Positions 25,488 to 39,054 of a DNA stretch of 64,000 bases are shown here, piece by piece. The number at the start of each line of letters is the position of its first letter. The first letter of the stretch is position 1. Where the stretch lies: positions 2,790,001 through 2,854,000 of the forward strand of contig OZ345359.1 in the NCBI GenBank assembly GCA_977006965.1. Direction: 5' to 3'. This DNA comes from Phymatolithon calcareum (taxonomy: Eukaryota > Rhodophyta > Florideophyceae > Hapalidiales). The notes beneath the pieces are model-generated. The model made no database searches. It was not told the DNA's origin and was given only the letters and a program-made list of their open reading frames with translations. The position numbers were made by a program, and so were the translations under genes.

Positions 25488-26873
25488 CGACACTTTATTT
25501 GTTGTATACACCATGATCTCTTTCTGCACGTCCCATTCTGAGTCCAGATTCGGGCTCAGCGTCGAATTTAAACTTCGGAATAGTCCCACCGTATCCCTTT
25601 TTCACTCCCACTCCACCTCCACCTTCAAGTCCGTCAAACTCTTGTATATCCTAGGTATATTCTTTCGTGACTTCTGGGTCCAAATGTGCCACTTACTCAA
25701 ACAATCGACAAAATCCTATTTTGGCCATTTAAAACTGTTACTTCTGGGTCCGCGTTTTTGGCCTCTACAGGGCACCCCCTCCAAATGGCCTCTGTGCGCG
25801 GACCCAGAAGTAACAACCTGCGAAAACAGGCTGGAAACGCGGACCCAGAAGTAACAAACCTCCTCAGCGTCTTCCAATGGCAACCAAACGCCATAACCAC
25901 TGTCCCATCATCTTTACCATCCTACTCCACATGTTTTCCGGTCATCATCGTCATGTTTGTGTCCCGCGTCCTCCCTCCCGAGAGGGAGACTACCTTGACC
26001 AAAATTTCAAACGCTCTCAAATCGACTCAGACCAGTCCACATACTCTCCCAACACCTTCCCCAACATCAAGAACGTCTTTTGAACTCATCTCCGTCATGT
26101 CGGTGTCCCGCGTCTTCTTCGCCAGCGAGGTGACTACCTTGACCAAAATTTCAAACGCTCTCAAATCGACTCAGACCAGTCCACATACTCTCCCAACACC
26201 TTCCCCAACCTCTAAAACATGTTACAACGTCATCCCCGTCATGTCGGTGTCCCGCGTCTTCTTCGCCAGCGAGGTGACTACCTTGACCAAAATTTCAAAC
26301 TCTCTCAAATCGACTCAGACCAGTCCACATACTCTCCCAACACCTTCCCCAACATCAAGAACGTCTTTTGGACTCATCTCCGTCATGTCGGTGTCCCGCG
26401 TCTTCTTCGCCAGCGAGGTGACTACCTTGACCAAAATTTCAAACGCTCTCAAATCGACTCAGACCAGTCCACATACTCTCCCAACACCTTCCCCAACCTC
26501 TAAAACATGTTACAACGTCATCCCCGTCATGTCGGTGTCCCGCGTCTTCTTCGCCAGCGAGGTGACTACCTTGACCAAAATTTCAAACGCTCTCAAATCG
26601 ACTCAGACCAGTCCACATACTCTCCCAACACCTTCCCCAACCTCTAAAACATGTTACAACGTCATCCCCGTCATGTCGGTGTCCCGCGTCTTCTTCGCCA
26701 GCGAGGTGACTACCTTGACCAAAATTTCAAACTCTCTCAAATCGACTCAGACCAGTCCACATACTCTCTCAACACCTTCTCCACCCTTAACAACCTGTTC
26801 AGAGCTTATCTTCGCCATGTACATTTCGTCTGCCGTCTTTGTGCATGGATTGTGGAGTCATAGACGACCTTGA
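25488..26873 (+). repeat. Higher-order block 18 (1386 bp)
   Basis: Same layout as block 16: type A spacer, NSL in R, T is LE. Confidence 0.9.
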
Positions 26874-28834
26874 CGACACTTTATTTGTTGTATACACCAT
26901 GATCTCTTACTGCACGTCCCATTCTGAGTCCAGATTCGGGCTCAGCGTCGAATTTCACTTCGGAATAGTCCCACCGTATCCCTTTTTCACTCCCACTCCA
27001 CCTCCACCTTCAAGTCCGTCAAACTCTTGTATATCCTAGGTATATTCTTTCGTGACTTCTGGGTCCAAATGTGCCACTTACTCAAACAATCGACAAAATC
27101 CTATTTTGGCCATTTAAAACTGTTACTTCTGGGTCCGCGTTTTTGGCCTCTACAGGGCACCCCCTCCAAATGGCCTCTGTGCGCGGACCCAGAAGTAACA
27201 ACCTGCGAAAACAGGCTGGAAACGCGGACCCAGAAGTAACAAACCTCCTCAGCGTCTTCCAATGGCAACCAAACGCCATAACCACTGTCCCATCATCTTT
27301 ACCATCCTACTCCACATGTTTTCCGGTCATCATCGTCATGTTTGTGTCCCGCGTCCTCCCTCCCGAGAGGGAGACTACCTTGACCAAAATTTCAAACGCT
27401 CTCAAATCGACTCAGACCAGTCCACATACTCTCCCAACACCTTCCCCAACATCAAGAACGTCTTTTGAACTCATCTCCGTCATGTCGGTGTCCCGCGTCT
27501 TCTTCGCCAGCGAGGTGACTACCTTGACCAAAATTTCAAACGCTCTCAAATCGACTCAGACCAGTCCACATACTCTCCCAACACCTTCCCCAACCTCTAA
27601 AACATGTTACAACGTCATCCCCGTCATGTCGGTGTCCCGCGTCTTCTTCGCCAGCGAGGTGACTACCTTGACCAAAATTTCAAACGCTCTCAAATCGACT
27701 CAGACCAGTCCACATACTCTCCCAACACCTTCCCCAACATCAAAAACGTCTTTTGGACTCATCTCCGTCATGTCGGTGTCCCGCGTCTTCTTCGCCAGCG
27801 AGGTGACTACCTTGACCAAAATTTCAAACGCTCTCAAATCGACTCAGACCAGTCCACATACTCTCCCAACACCTTCCCCAACCTCTAAAACATGTTACAA
27901 CGTCATCCCCGTCATGTCGGTGTCCCGCGTCTTCTTCGCCAGCGAGGTGACTACCTTGACCAAAATTTCAAACGCTCTCAAATCGACTCAGACCAGTCCA
28001 CATACTCTCCCAACACCTTCCCCAACATCAAGAACGTCTTTTGGACTCATCTCCGTCATGTCGGTGTCCCGCGTCTTCTTCGCCAGCGAGGTGACTACCT
28101 TGACCAAAATTTCAAACGCTCTCAAATCGACTCAGACCAGTCCACATACTCTCCCAACACCTTCCCCAACCTCTAAAACATGTTACAACGTCATCCCCGT
28201 CATGTCGGTGTCCCGCGTCTTCTTCGCCAGCGAGGTGACTACCTTGACCAAAATTTCAAACGCTCTCAAATCGACTCAGACCAGTCCACATACTCTCCCA
28301 ACACCTTCCCCAACATCAAAAACGTCTTTTGGACTCATCTCCGTCATGTCGGTGTCCCGCGTCTTCTTCGCCAGCGAGGTGACTACCTTGACCAAAATTT
28401 CAAACGCTCTCAAATCGACTCAGACCAGTCCACATACTCTCCCAACACCTTCCCCAACCTCTAAAACATGTTACAACGTCATCCCCGTCATGTCGGTGTC
28501 CCGCGTCTTCTTCGCCAGCGAGGTGACTACCTTGACCAAAATTTCAAACGCTCTCAAATCGACTCAGACCAGTCCACATACTCTCCCAACACCTTCCCCA
28601 ACCTCTAAAACATGTTACAACGTCATCCCCGTCATGTCGGTGTCCCGCGTCTTCTTCGCCAGCGAGGTGACTACCTTGACCAAAATTTCAAACTCTCTCA
28701 AATCGACTCAGACCAGTCCACATACTCTCTCAACACCTTCTCCACCCTTCACAACCTGTTCAGAGCTTATCTTCGCCATGTACATTTCGTCTGCCGTCTT
28801 TGTGCATGGATTGTGGAGTCATAGACGACCTTGA
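26874..28834 (+). repeat. Higher-order block 19 (1961 bp)
   Basis: Type B spacer, then E-C-S-C-R-C-S-C-C-T. T is FE. An S-C dimer is inserted ahead of R, so R is displaced from position 3 to 5. Confidence 0.9.
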
Positions 28835-29644
28835 CGACACTTTATTTGTTGTATACACCATGATCTCTTTCTGCACGTCCCATTCTGAGTCCAGATTCGG
28901 GCTCAGCGTCGAATTTAAACTTCGGAATAGTCCCACCGTATCCCTTTTTCACTCCCACTCCACCTCCACCTTCAAGTCCGTCAAACTCTTGTATATCCTA
29001 GGTATATTCTTTCGTGACTTCTGGGTCCAAATGTGCCACTTACTCAAACAATCGACAAAATCCTATTTTGGCCATTTAAAACTGTTACTTCTGGGTCCGC
29101 GTTTTTGGCCTCTACAGGGCACCCCCTCCAAATGGCCTCTGTGCGCGGACCCAGAAGTAACAACCTGCGAAAACAGGCTGGAAACGCGGACCCAGAAGTA
29201 ACAAACCTCCTCAGCGTCTTCCAATGGCAACCAAACGCCATAACCACTGTCCCATCATCTTTACCATCCTACTCCACATGTTTTCCGGTCATCATCGTCA
29301 TGTTTGTGTCCCGCGTCCTCCCTCCCGAGAGGGAGACTACCTTGACCAAAATTTCAAACGCTCTCAAATCGACTCAGACCAGTCCACATACTCTCCCAAC
29401 ACCTTCCCCAACATCAAGAACGTCTTTTGAACTCATCTCCGTCATGTCGGTGTCCCGCGTCTTCTTCGCCAGCGAGGTGACTACCTTGACCAAAATTTCA
29501 AACGCTCTCAAATCGACTCAGACCAGTCCACATACTCTCTCAACACCTTCTCCACCCTTCACAACCTGTTCAGCGCTTATCTTCGCCATGTACATTTCGT
29601 CTGCCGTCTTTGTGCATGGATTGTGGAGTCATAGACGACCTTGA
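28835..29644 (+). repeat. Higher-order block 20, minimal block (810 bp)
   Basis: Type A spacer, then E-T only. T is FA but keeps NAL instead of NSL. The same minimal block recurs as block 23. Confidence 0.9.
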
Positions 29645-30741
29645 CGACACTTTATTTGTTGTATACACCATGATCTCTTACTGCACGTCCCATTCTGAGT
29701 CCAGATTCGGGCTCAGCGTCGAATTTCACTTCGGAATAGTCCCACCGTATCCCTTTTTCACTCCCACTCCACCTCCACCTTCAAGTCCGTCAAACTCTTG
29801 TATATCCTAGGTATATTCTTTCGTGACTTCTGGGTCCAAATGTGCCACTTACTCAAACAATCGACAAAATCCTATTTTGGCCATTTAAAACTGTTACTTC
29901 TGGGTCCGCGTTTTTGGCCTCTACAGGGCACCCCCTCCAAATGGCCTCTGTGCGCGGACCCAGAAGTAACAACCTGCGAAAACAGGCTGGAAACGCGGAC
30001 CCAGAAGTAACAAACCTCCTCAGCGTCTTCCAATGGCAACCAAACGCCATAACCACTGTCCCATCATCTTTACCATCCTACTCCACATGTTTTCCGGTCA
30101 TCATCGTCATGTTTGTGTCCCGCGTCCTCCCTCCCGAGAGGGAGACTACCTTGACCAAAATTTCAAACGCTCTCAAATCGACTCAGACCAGTCCACATAC
30201 TCTCCCAACACCTTCCCCAACATCAAGAACGTCTTTTGAACTCATCTCCGTCATGTCGGTGTCCCGCGTCTTCTTCGCCAGCGAGGTGACTACCTTGACC
30301 AAAATTTCAAACGCTCTCAAATCGACTCAGACCAGTCCACATACTCTCCCAACACCTTCCCCAACCTCTAAAACATGTTACAACGTCATCCCCGTCATGT
30401 CGGTGTCCCGCGTCTTCTTCGCCAGCGAGGTGACTACCTTGACCAAAATTTCAAACGCTCTCAAATCGACTCAGACCAGTCCACATACTCTCCCAACACC
30501 TTCCCCAACCTCTAAAACATGTTACAACGTCATCCCCGTCATGTCGGTGTCCCGCGTCTTCTTCGCCAGCGAGGTGACTACCTTGACCAAAATTTCAAAC
30601 TCTCTCAAATCGACTCAGACCAGTCCACATACTCTCTCAACACCTTCTCCACCCTTCACAACCTGTTCAGCGCTTATCTTCGCCATGTACATTTCGTCTG
30701 CCGTCTTTGTGCATGGATTGTGGAGTCATAGACGACCTTGA
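29645..30741 (+). repeat. Higher-order block 21 (1097 bp)
   Basis: Type B spacer, then E-C-C-T. T is FA. Confidence 0.9.
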
Positions 30742-32559
30742 CGACACTTTATTTGTTGTATACACCATGATCTCTTTCTGCACGTCCCATTCTGAGTCCA
30801 GATTCGGGCTCAGCGTCGAATTTAAACTTCGGAATAGTCCCACCGTATCCCTTTTTCACTCCCACTCCACCTCCACCTTCAAGTCCGTCAAACTCTTGTA
30901 TATCCTAGGTATATTCTTTCGTGACTTCTGGGTCCAAATGTGCCACTTACTCAAACAATCGACAAAATCCTATTTTGGCCATTTAAAACTGTTACTTCTG
31001 GGTCCGCGTTTTTGGCCTCTACAGGGCACCCCCTCCAAATGGCCTCTGTGCGCGGACCCAGAAGTAACAACCTGCGAAAACAGGCTGGAAACGCGGACCC
31101 AGAAGTAACAAACCTCCTCAGCGTCTTCCAATGGCAACCAAACGCCATAACCACTGTCCCATCATCTTTACCATCCTACTCCACATGTTTTCCGGTCATC
31201 ATCGTCATGTTTGTGTCCCGCGTCCTCCCTCCCGAGAGGGAGACTACCTTGACCAAAATTTCAAACGCTCTCAAATCGACTCAGACCAGTCCACATACTC
31301 TCCCAACACCTTCCCCAACATCAAGAACGTCTTTTGAACTCATCTCCGTCATGTCGGTGTCCCGCGTCTTCTTCGCCAGCGAGGTGACTACCTTGACCAA
31401 AATTTCAAACGCTCTCAAATCGACTCAGACCAGTCCACATACTCTCCCAACACCTTCCCCAACCTCTAAAACATGTTACAACGTCATCCCCGTCATGTCG
31501 GTGTCCCGCGTCTTCTTCGCCAGCGAGGTGACTACCTTGACCAAAATTTCAAACGCTCTCAAATCGACTCAGACCAGTCCACATACTCTCCCAACACCTT
31601 CCCCAACATCAAGAACGTCTTTTGGACTCATCTCCGTCATGTCGGTGTCCCGCGTCTTCTTCGCCAGCGAGGTGACTACCTTGACCAAAATTTCAAACGC
31701 TCTCAAATCGACTCAGACCAGTCCACATACTCTCCCAACACCTTCCCCAACCTCTAAAACATGTTACAACGTCATCCCCGTCATGTCGGTGTCCCGCGTC
31801 TTCTTCGCCAGCGAGGTGACTACCTTGACCAAAATTTCAAACGCTCTCAAATCGACTCAGACCAGTCCACATACTCTCCCAACACCTTCCCCAACATCAA
31901 AAACGTCTTTTGGACTCATCTCCGTCATGTCGGTGTCCCGCGTCTTCTTCGCCAGCGAGGTGACTACCTTGACCAAAATTTCAAACGCTCTCAAATCGAC
32001 TCAGACCAGTCCACATACTCTCCCAACACCTTCCCCAACCTCTAAAACATGTTACAACGTCATCCCCGTCATGTCGGTGTCCCGCGTCTTCTTCGCCAGC
32101 GAGGTGACTACCTTGACCAAAATTTCAAACGCTCTCAAATCGACTCAGACCAGTCCACATACTCTCCCAACACCTTCCCCAACATCAAGAACGTCTTTTG
32201 GACTCATCTCCGTCATGTCGGTGTCCCGCGTCTTCTTCGCCAGCGAGGTGACTACCTTGACCAAAATTTCAAACGCTCTCAAATCGACTCAGACCAGTCC
32301 ACATACTCTCCCAACACCTTCCCCAACCTCTAAAACATGTTACAACGTCATCCCCGTCATGTCGGTGTCCCGCGTCTTCTTCGCCAGCGAGGTGACTACC
32401 TTGACCAAAATTTCAAACGCTCTCAAATCGACTCAGACCAGTCGACATTCTCTCTCAACACCTTCTCCACCCTTCACAACCTGTTCAGAGCTTATCTTCG
32501 CCATGTACATTTCGTCTGCCGTCTTTGTGCATGGATTGTGGAGTCATAGACGACCTTGA
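30742..32559 (+). repeat. Higher-order block 22 (1818 bp)
   Basis: Type A spacer, then E-C-R-C-S-C-R-C-T. T is FE with the RHS change and NAL. It is flanked by two copies of the 20+21 pair. Confidence 0.9.
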
Positions 32560-33369
32560 CGACACTTTATTTGTTGTATACACCATGATCTCTTTCTGCA
32601 CGTCCCATTCTGAGTCCAGATTCGGGCTCAGCGTCGAATTTAAACTTCGGAATAGTCCCACCGTATCCCTTTTTCACTCCCACTCCACCTCCACCTTCAA
32701 GTCCGTCAAACTCTTGTATATCCTAGGTATATTCTTTCGTGACTTCTGGGTCCAAATGTGCCACTTACTCAAACAATCGACAAAATCCTATTTTGGCCAT
32801 TTAAAACTGTTACTTCTGGGTCCGCGTTTTTGGCCTCTACAGGGCACCCCCTCCAAATGGCCTCTGTGCGCGGACCCAGAAGTAACAACCTGCGAAAACA
32901 GGCTGGAAACGCGGACCCAGAAGTAACAAACCTCCTCAGCGTCTTCCAATGGCAACCAAACGCCATAACCACTGTCCCATCATCTTTACCATCCTACTCC
33001 ACATGTTTTCCGGTCATCATCGTCATGTTTGTGTCCCGCGTCCTCCCTCCCGAGAGGGAGACTACCTTGACCAAAATTTCAAACGCTCTCAAATCGACTC
33101 AGACCAGTCCACATACTCTCCCAACACCTTCCCCAACATCAAGAACGTCTTTTGAACTCATCTCCGTCATGTCGGTGTCCCGCGTCTTCTTCGCCAGCGA
33201 GGTGACTACCTTGACCAAAATTTCAAACGCTCTCAAATCGACTCAGACCAGTCCACATACTCTCTCAACACCTTCTCCACCCTTCACAACCTGTTCAGCG
33301 CTTATCTTCGCCATGTACATTTCGTCTGCCGTCTTTGTGCATGGATTGTGGAGTCATAGACGACCTTGA
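32560..33369 (+). repeat. Higher-order block 23, minimal block (810 bp)
   Basis: Same as block 20: type A spacer, E-T, FA with NAL. Confidence 0.9.
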
Positions 33370-34466
33370 CGACACTTTATTTGTTGTATACACCATGATC
33401 TCTTACTGCACGTCCCATTCTGAGTCCAGATTCGGGCTCAGCGTCGAATTTCACTTCGGAATAGTCCCACCGTATCCCTTTTTCACTCCCACTCCACCTC
33501 CACCTTCAAGTCCGTCAAACTCTTGTATATCCTAGGTATATTCTTTCGTGACTTCTGGGTCCAAATGTGCCACTTACTCAAACAATCGACAAAATCCTAT
33601 TTTGGCCATTTAAAACTGTTACTTCTGGGTCCGCGTTTTTGGCCTCTACAGGGCACCCCCTCCAAATGGCCTCTGTGCGCGGACCCAGAAGTAACAACCT
33701 GCGAAAACAGGCTGGAAACGCGGACCCAGAAGTAACAAACCTCCTCAGCGTCTTCCAATGGCAACCAAACGCCATAACCACTGTCCCATCATCTTTACCA
33801 TCCTACTCCACATGTTTTCCGGTCATCATCGTCATGTTTGTGTCCCGCGTCCTCCCTCCCGAGAGGGAGACTACCTTGACCAAAATTTCAAACGCTCTCA
33901 AATCGACTCAGACCAGTCCACATACTCTCCCAACACCTTCCCCAACATCAAGAACGTCTTTTGAACTCATCTCCGTCATGTCGGTGTCCCGCGTCTTCTT
34001 CGCCAGCGAGGTGACTACCTTGACCAAAATTTCAAACGCTCTCAAATCGACTCAGACCAGTCCACATACTCTCCCAACACCTTCCCCAACCTCTAAAACA
34101 TGTTACAACGTCATCCCCGTCATGTCGGTGTCCCGCGTCTTCTTCGCCAGCGAGGTGACTACCTTGACCAAAATTTCAAACGCTCTCAAATCGACTCAGA
34201 CCAGTCCACATACTCTCCCAACACCTTCCCCAACCTCTAAAACATGTTACAACGTCATCCCCGTCATGTCGGTGTCCCGCGTCTTCTTCGCCAGCGAGGT
34301 GACTACCTTGACCAAAATTTCAAACTCTCTCAAATCGACTCAGACCAGTCCACATACTCTCTCAACACCTTCTCCACCCTTCACAACCTGTTCAGCGCTT
34401 ATCTTCGCCATGTACATTTCGTCTGCCGTCTTTGTGCATGGATTGTGGAGTCATAGACGACCTTGA
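33370..34466 (+). repeat. Higher-order block 24 (1097 bp)
   Basis: Same layout as block 21: E-C-C-T, FA. Confidence 0.9.
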
Positions 34467-35275
34467 CGACACTTTATTTGTTGTATACACCATGATCTCT
34501 TACTGCACGTCCCATTCTGAGTCCAGATTCAGGCTCAGCGTCGAATTTCACTTCGGAATAGTCCCACCGTATCCCTTTTTCACTCCCACTCCACCTACAC
34601 CTTCAAGTCCGTCAAACTCTTGTATATCCTAGGTATATTCTTTCGTGACTTCTGGGTCCAAATGTGCCACTTACTCAAACAATCGACAAAATCCTATTTT
34701 GGCCATTTAAAACTGTTACTTCTGGGTCCGCGTTTTTGGCCTCTACAGGGCACCCCCTCCAAATGGCCTCTGTGCGCGGACCCAGAAGTAACAACCTGCG
34801 AAAACAGGCTGGAAACGCGGACCCAGAAGTAACAAACCTCCTCAGCGTCTTCCAATGGCAACCAAACGCCATAACCACTGTCCCATCATCTTTACCATCC
34901 TACTCCACATGTTTTCCGGTCATCATCGTCATGTTTGTGTCCCGCGTCCTCCCTCCCGAGAGGGAGACTACCTTGACCAAAATTTCAAACGCTCTCAAAT
35001 CGACTCAGACCAGTCCACATACTCTCCCAACACCTTCCCCAACCTCTAAAACATGTTACAACGTCATCCCCGTCATGTCGGTGTCCCGCGTCTTCTTCGC
35101 CAGCGAGGTGACTACCTTGACCAAAATTTCAAACTCTCTCAAATCGACTCAGACCAGTCCACATACTCTCTCAACACCTTCTCCACCCTTCACAACCTGT
35201 TCAGAGCTTATCTTCGCCATGTACATTTCGTCTGCCGTCTTTGTGCATGGATTGTGGAGTCATAGACGACCTTGA
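34467..35275 (+). repeat. Higher-order block 25 (809 bp)
   Basis: First B-FR spacer of the window, with a private CCACCTACACC, then C-T only. T is FE. Confidence 0.9.
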
Positions 35276-36949
35276 CGACACTTTATTTGTTGTATACACC
35301 ATGATCTCTTTCTGCACGTCCCATTCTGAGTCCAGATTCGGGCTCAGCGTCGAATTTAAACTTCGGAATAGTCCCACCGTATCCCTTTTTCACTCCCACT
35401 CCACCTCCACCTTCAAGTCCGTCAAACTCTTGTATATCCTAGGTATATTCTTTCGTGACTTCTGGGTCCAAATGTGCCACTTACTCAAACAATCGACAAA
35501 ATCCTATTTTGGCCATTTAAAACTGTTACTTCTGGGTCCGCGTTTTTGGCCTCTACAGGGCACCCCCTCCAAATGGCCTCTGTGCGCGGACCCAGAAGTA
35601 ACAACCTGCGAAAACAGGCTGGAAACGCGGACCCAGAAGTAACAAACCTCCTCAGCGTCTTCCAATGGCAACCAAACGCCATAACCACTGTCCCATCATC
35701 TTTACCATCCTACTCCACATGTTTTCCGGTCATCATCGTCATGTTTGTGTCCCGCGTCCTCCCTCCCGAGAGGGAGACTACCTTCACCAAAATTTCAAAC
35801 GCTCTCAAATCGACTCAGACCAGTCCACATACTCTCCCAACACCTTCCCCAACATCAAGAACGTCTTTTGAACTCATCTCCGTCATGTCGGTGTCCCGCG
35901 TCTTCTTCGCCAGCGAGGTGACTACCTTGACCAAAATTTCAAACGCTCTCAAATCGACTCAGACCAGTCCACATACTCTCCCAACACCTTCCCCAACCTC
36001 TAAAACATGTTACAACGTCATCCCCGTCATGTCGGTGTCCCGCGTCTTCTTCGCCAGCGAGGTGACTACCTTGACCAAAATTTCAAACGCTCTCAAATCG
36101 ACTCAGACCAGTCCACATACTCTCCCAACACCTTCCCCAACATCAAGAACGTCTTTTGGACTCATCTCCGTCATGTCGGTGTCCCGCGTCTTCTTCGCCA
36201 GCGAGGTGACTACCTTGACCAAAATTTCAAACGCTCTCAAATCGACTCAGACCAGTCCACATACTCTCCCAACACCTTCCCCAACCTCTAAAACATGTTA
36301 CAACGTCATCCCCGTCATGTCGGTGTCCCGCGTCTTCTTCGCCAGCGAGGTGACTACCTTGACCAAAATTTCAAACGCTCTCAAATCGACTCAGACCAGT
36401 CCACATACTCTCCCAACACCTTCCCCAACATCAAAAACGTCTTTTGGACTCATCTCCGTCATGTCGGTGTCCCGCGTCTTCTTCGCCAGCGAGGTGACTA
36501 CCTTGACCAAAATTTCAAACGCTCTCAAATCGACTCAGACCAGTCCACATACTCTCCCAACACCTTCCCCAACCTCTAAAACATGTTACAACGTCATCCC
36601 CGTCATGTCGGTGTCCCGCGTCTTCTTCGCCAGCGAGGTGACTACCTTGACCAAAATTTCAAACGCTCTCAAATCGACTCAGACCAGTCCACATACTCTC
36701 CCAACACCTTCCCCAACCTCTAAAACATGTTACAACGTCATCCCCGTCATGTCGGTGTCCCGCGTCTTCTTCGCCAGCGAGGTGACTACCTTGACCAAAA
36801 TTTCAAACTCTCTCAAATCGACTCAGACCAGTCCACATACTCTCTCAACACCTTCTCCACCCTTCACAACCTGTTCAGCGCTTATCTTCGCCATGTACAT
36901 TTCGTCTGCCGTCTTTGTGCATGGATTGTGGAGTCATAGACGACCTTGA
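35276..36949 (+). repeat. Higher-order block 26 (1674 bp)
   Basis: Last type A spacer of the window, then E-C-R-C-S-C-C-T. T is FA. Private G to C change just before the first unit (CTTCACCAAA). Confidence 0.9.
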
Positions 36950-39054
36950 CGACACTTTATTTGTTGTATACACCATGATCTCTTACTGCACGTCCCATTC
37001 TGAGTCCAGATTCGGGCTCAGCGTCGAATTTCACTTCGGAATAGTCCCACCGTATCCCTTTTTCACTCCCACTCCACCTCCACCTTCAAGTCCGTCAAAC
37101 TCTTGTATATCCTAGGTATATTCTTTCGTGACTTCTGGGTCCAAATGTGCCACTTACTCAAACAATCGACAAAATCCTATTTTGGCCATTTAAAACTGTT
37201 ACTTCTGGGTCCGCGTTTTTGGCCTCTACAGGGCACCCCCTCCAAATGGCCTCTGTGCGCGGACCCAGAAGTAACAACCTGCGAAAACAGGCTGGAAACG
37301 CGGACCCAGAAGTAACAAACCTCCTCAGCGTCTTCCAATGGCAACCAAACGCCATAACCACTGTCCCATCATCTTTACCATCCTACTCCACATGTTTTCC
37401 GGTCATCATCGTCATGTTTGTGTCCCGCGTCCTCCCTCCCGAGAGGGAGACTACCTTGACCAAAATTTCAAACGCTCTCAAATCGACTCAGACCAGTCCA
37501 CATACTCTCCCAACACCTTCCCCAACATCAAGAACGTCTTTTGAACTCATCTCCGTCATGTCGGTGTCCCGCGTCTTCTTCGCCAGCGAGGTGACTACCT
37601 TGACCAAAATTTCAAACGCTCTCAAATCGACTCAGACCAGTCCACATACTCTCCCAACACCTTCCCCAACCTCTAAAACATGTTACAACGTCATCCCCGT
37701 CATGTCGGTGTCCCGCGTCTTCTTCGCCAGCGAGGTGACTACCTTGACCAAAATTTCAAACGCTCTCAAATCGACTCAGACCAGTCCACATACTCTCCCA
37801 ACACCTTCCCCAACATCAAGAACGTCTTTTGGACTCATCTCCGTCATGTCGGTGTCCCGCGTCTTCTTCGCCAGCGAGGTGACTACCTTGACCAAAATTT
37901 CAAACGCTCTCAAATCGACTCAGACCAGTCCACATACTCTCCCAACACCTTCCCCAACCTCTAAAACATGTTACAACGTCATCCCCGTCATGTCGGTGTC
38001 CCGCGTCTTCTTCGCCAGCGAGGTGACTACCTTGACCAAAATTTCAAACGCTCTCAAATCGACTCAGACCAGTCCACATACTCTCCCAACACCTTCCCCA
38101 ACATCAAAAACGTCTTTTGGACTCATCTCCGTCATGTCGGTGTCCCGCGTCTTCTTCGCCAGCGAGGTGACTACCTTGACCAAAATTTCAAACGCTCTCA
38201 AATCGACTCAGACCAGTCCACATACTCTCCCAACACCTTCCCCAACATCAAAAACGTCTTTTGGACTCATCTCCGTCACGTCGGTGTCCCGCGTCTTCTT
38301 CGCCAGCGAGGTGACTACCTTGACCAAAATTTCAAACGCTCTCAAATCGACTCAGACCAGTCCACATACTCTCCCAACACCTTCCCCAACCTCTAAAACA
38401 TGTTACAACGTCATCCCCGTCATGTCGGTGTCCCGCGTCTTCTTCGCCAGCGAGGTGACTACCTTGACCAAAATTTCAAACGCTCTCAAATCGACTCAGA
38501 CCAGTCCACATACTCTCCCAACACCTTCCCCAACATCAAAAACGTCTTTTGGACTCATCTCCGTCATGTCGGTGTCCCGCGTCTTCTTCGCCAGCGAGGT
38601 GACTACCTTGACCAAAATTTCAAACGCTCTCAAATCGACTCAGACCAGTCCACATACTCTCCCAACACCTTCCCCAACCTCTAAAACATGTTACAACGTC
38701 ATCCCCGTCATGTCGGTGTCCCGCGTCTTCTTCGCCAGCGAGGTGACTACCTTGACCAAAATTTAAAACGCTCTCAAATCGACTCAGACCAGTCCACATA
38801 CTCTCCCAACACCTTCCCCAACCTCTAAAACATGTTACAACGTCATCCCCGTCATGTCGGTGTCCCGCGTCTTCTTCGCCAGCGAGGTGACTACCTTGAC
38901 CAAAATTTCAAACTCTCTCAAATCGACTCAGACCAGTCCACATACTCTCTCAACACCTTCTCCACCCTTAACAACCTGTTCAGAGCTTATCTTCGCCATG
39001 TACATTTCGTCTGCCGTCTTTGTGCATGGATTGTGGAGTCATAGACGACCTTGA
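36950..39054 (+). repeat. Higher-order block 27 (2105 bp) with nonsense unit
   Basis: Type B spacer, then E-C-R-C-S-S-C-S-C-C-T. T is LE. One S junction has ATG to ACG (near 38278). In the unit starting near 38754, TTTCAAAC is changed to TTTAAAAC, which creates TAA at 38764-38766. Confidence 0.9.

Larger units (their letters stand above)
20756..26873 (+). repeat. Tandem pair of 3059-bp super-repeats
   Basis: Blocks 15-16 (20756-23814) and 17-18 (23815-26873) agree in length, unit order, spacer types (B then A), T sub-forms (FE then LE) and the NSL change in R. Confidence 0.85.
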
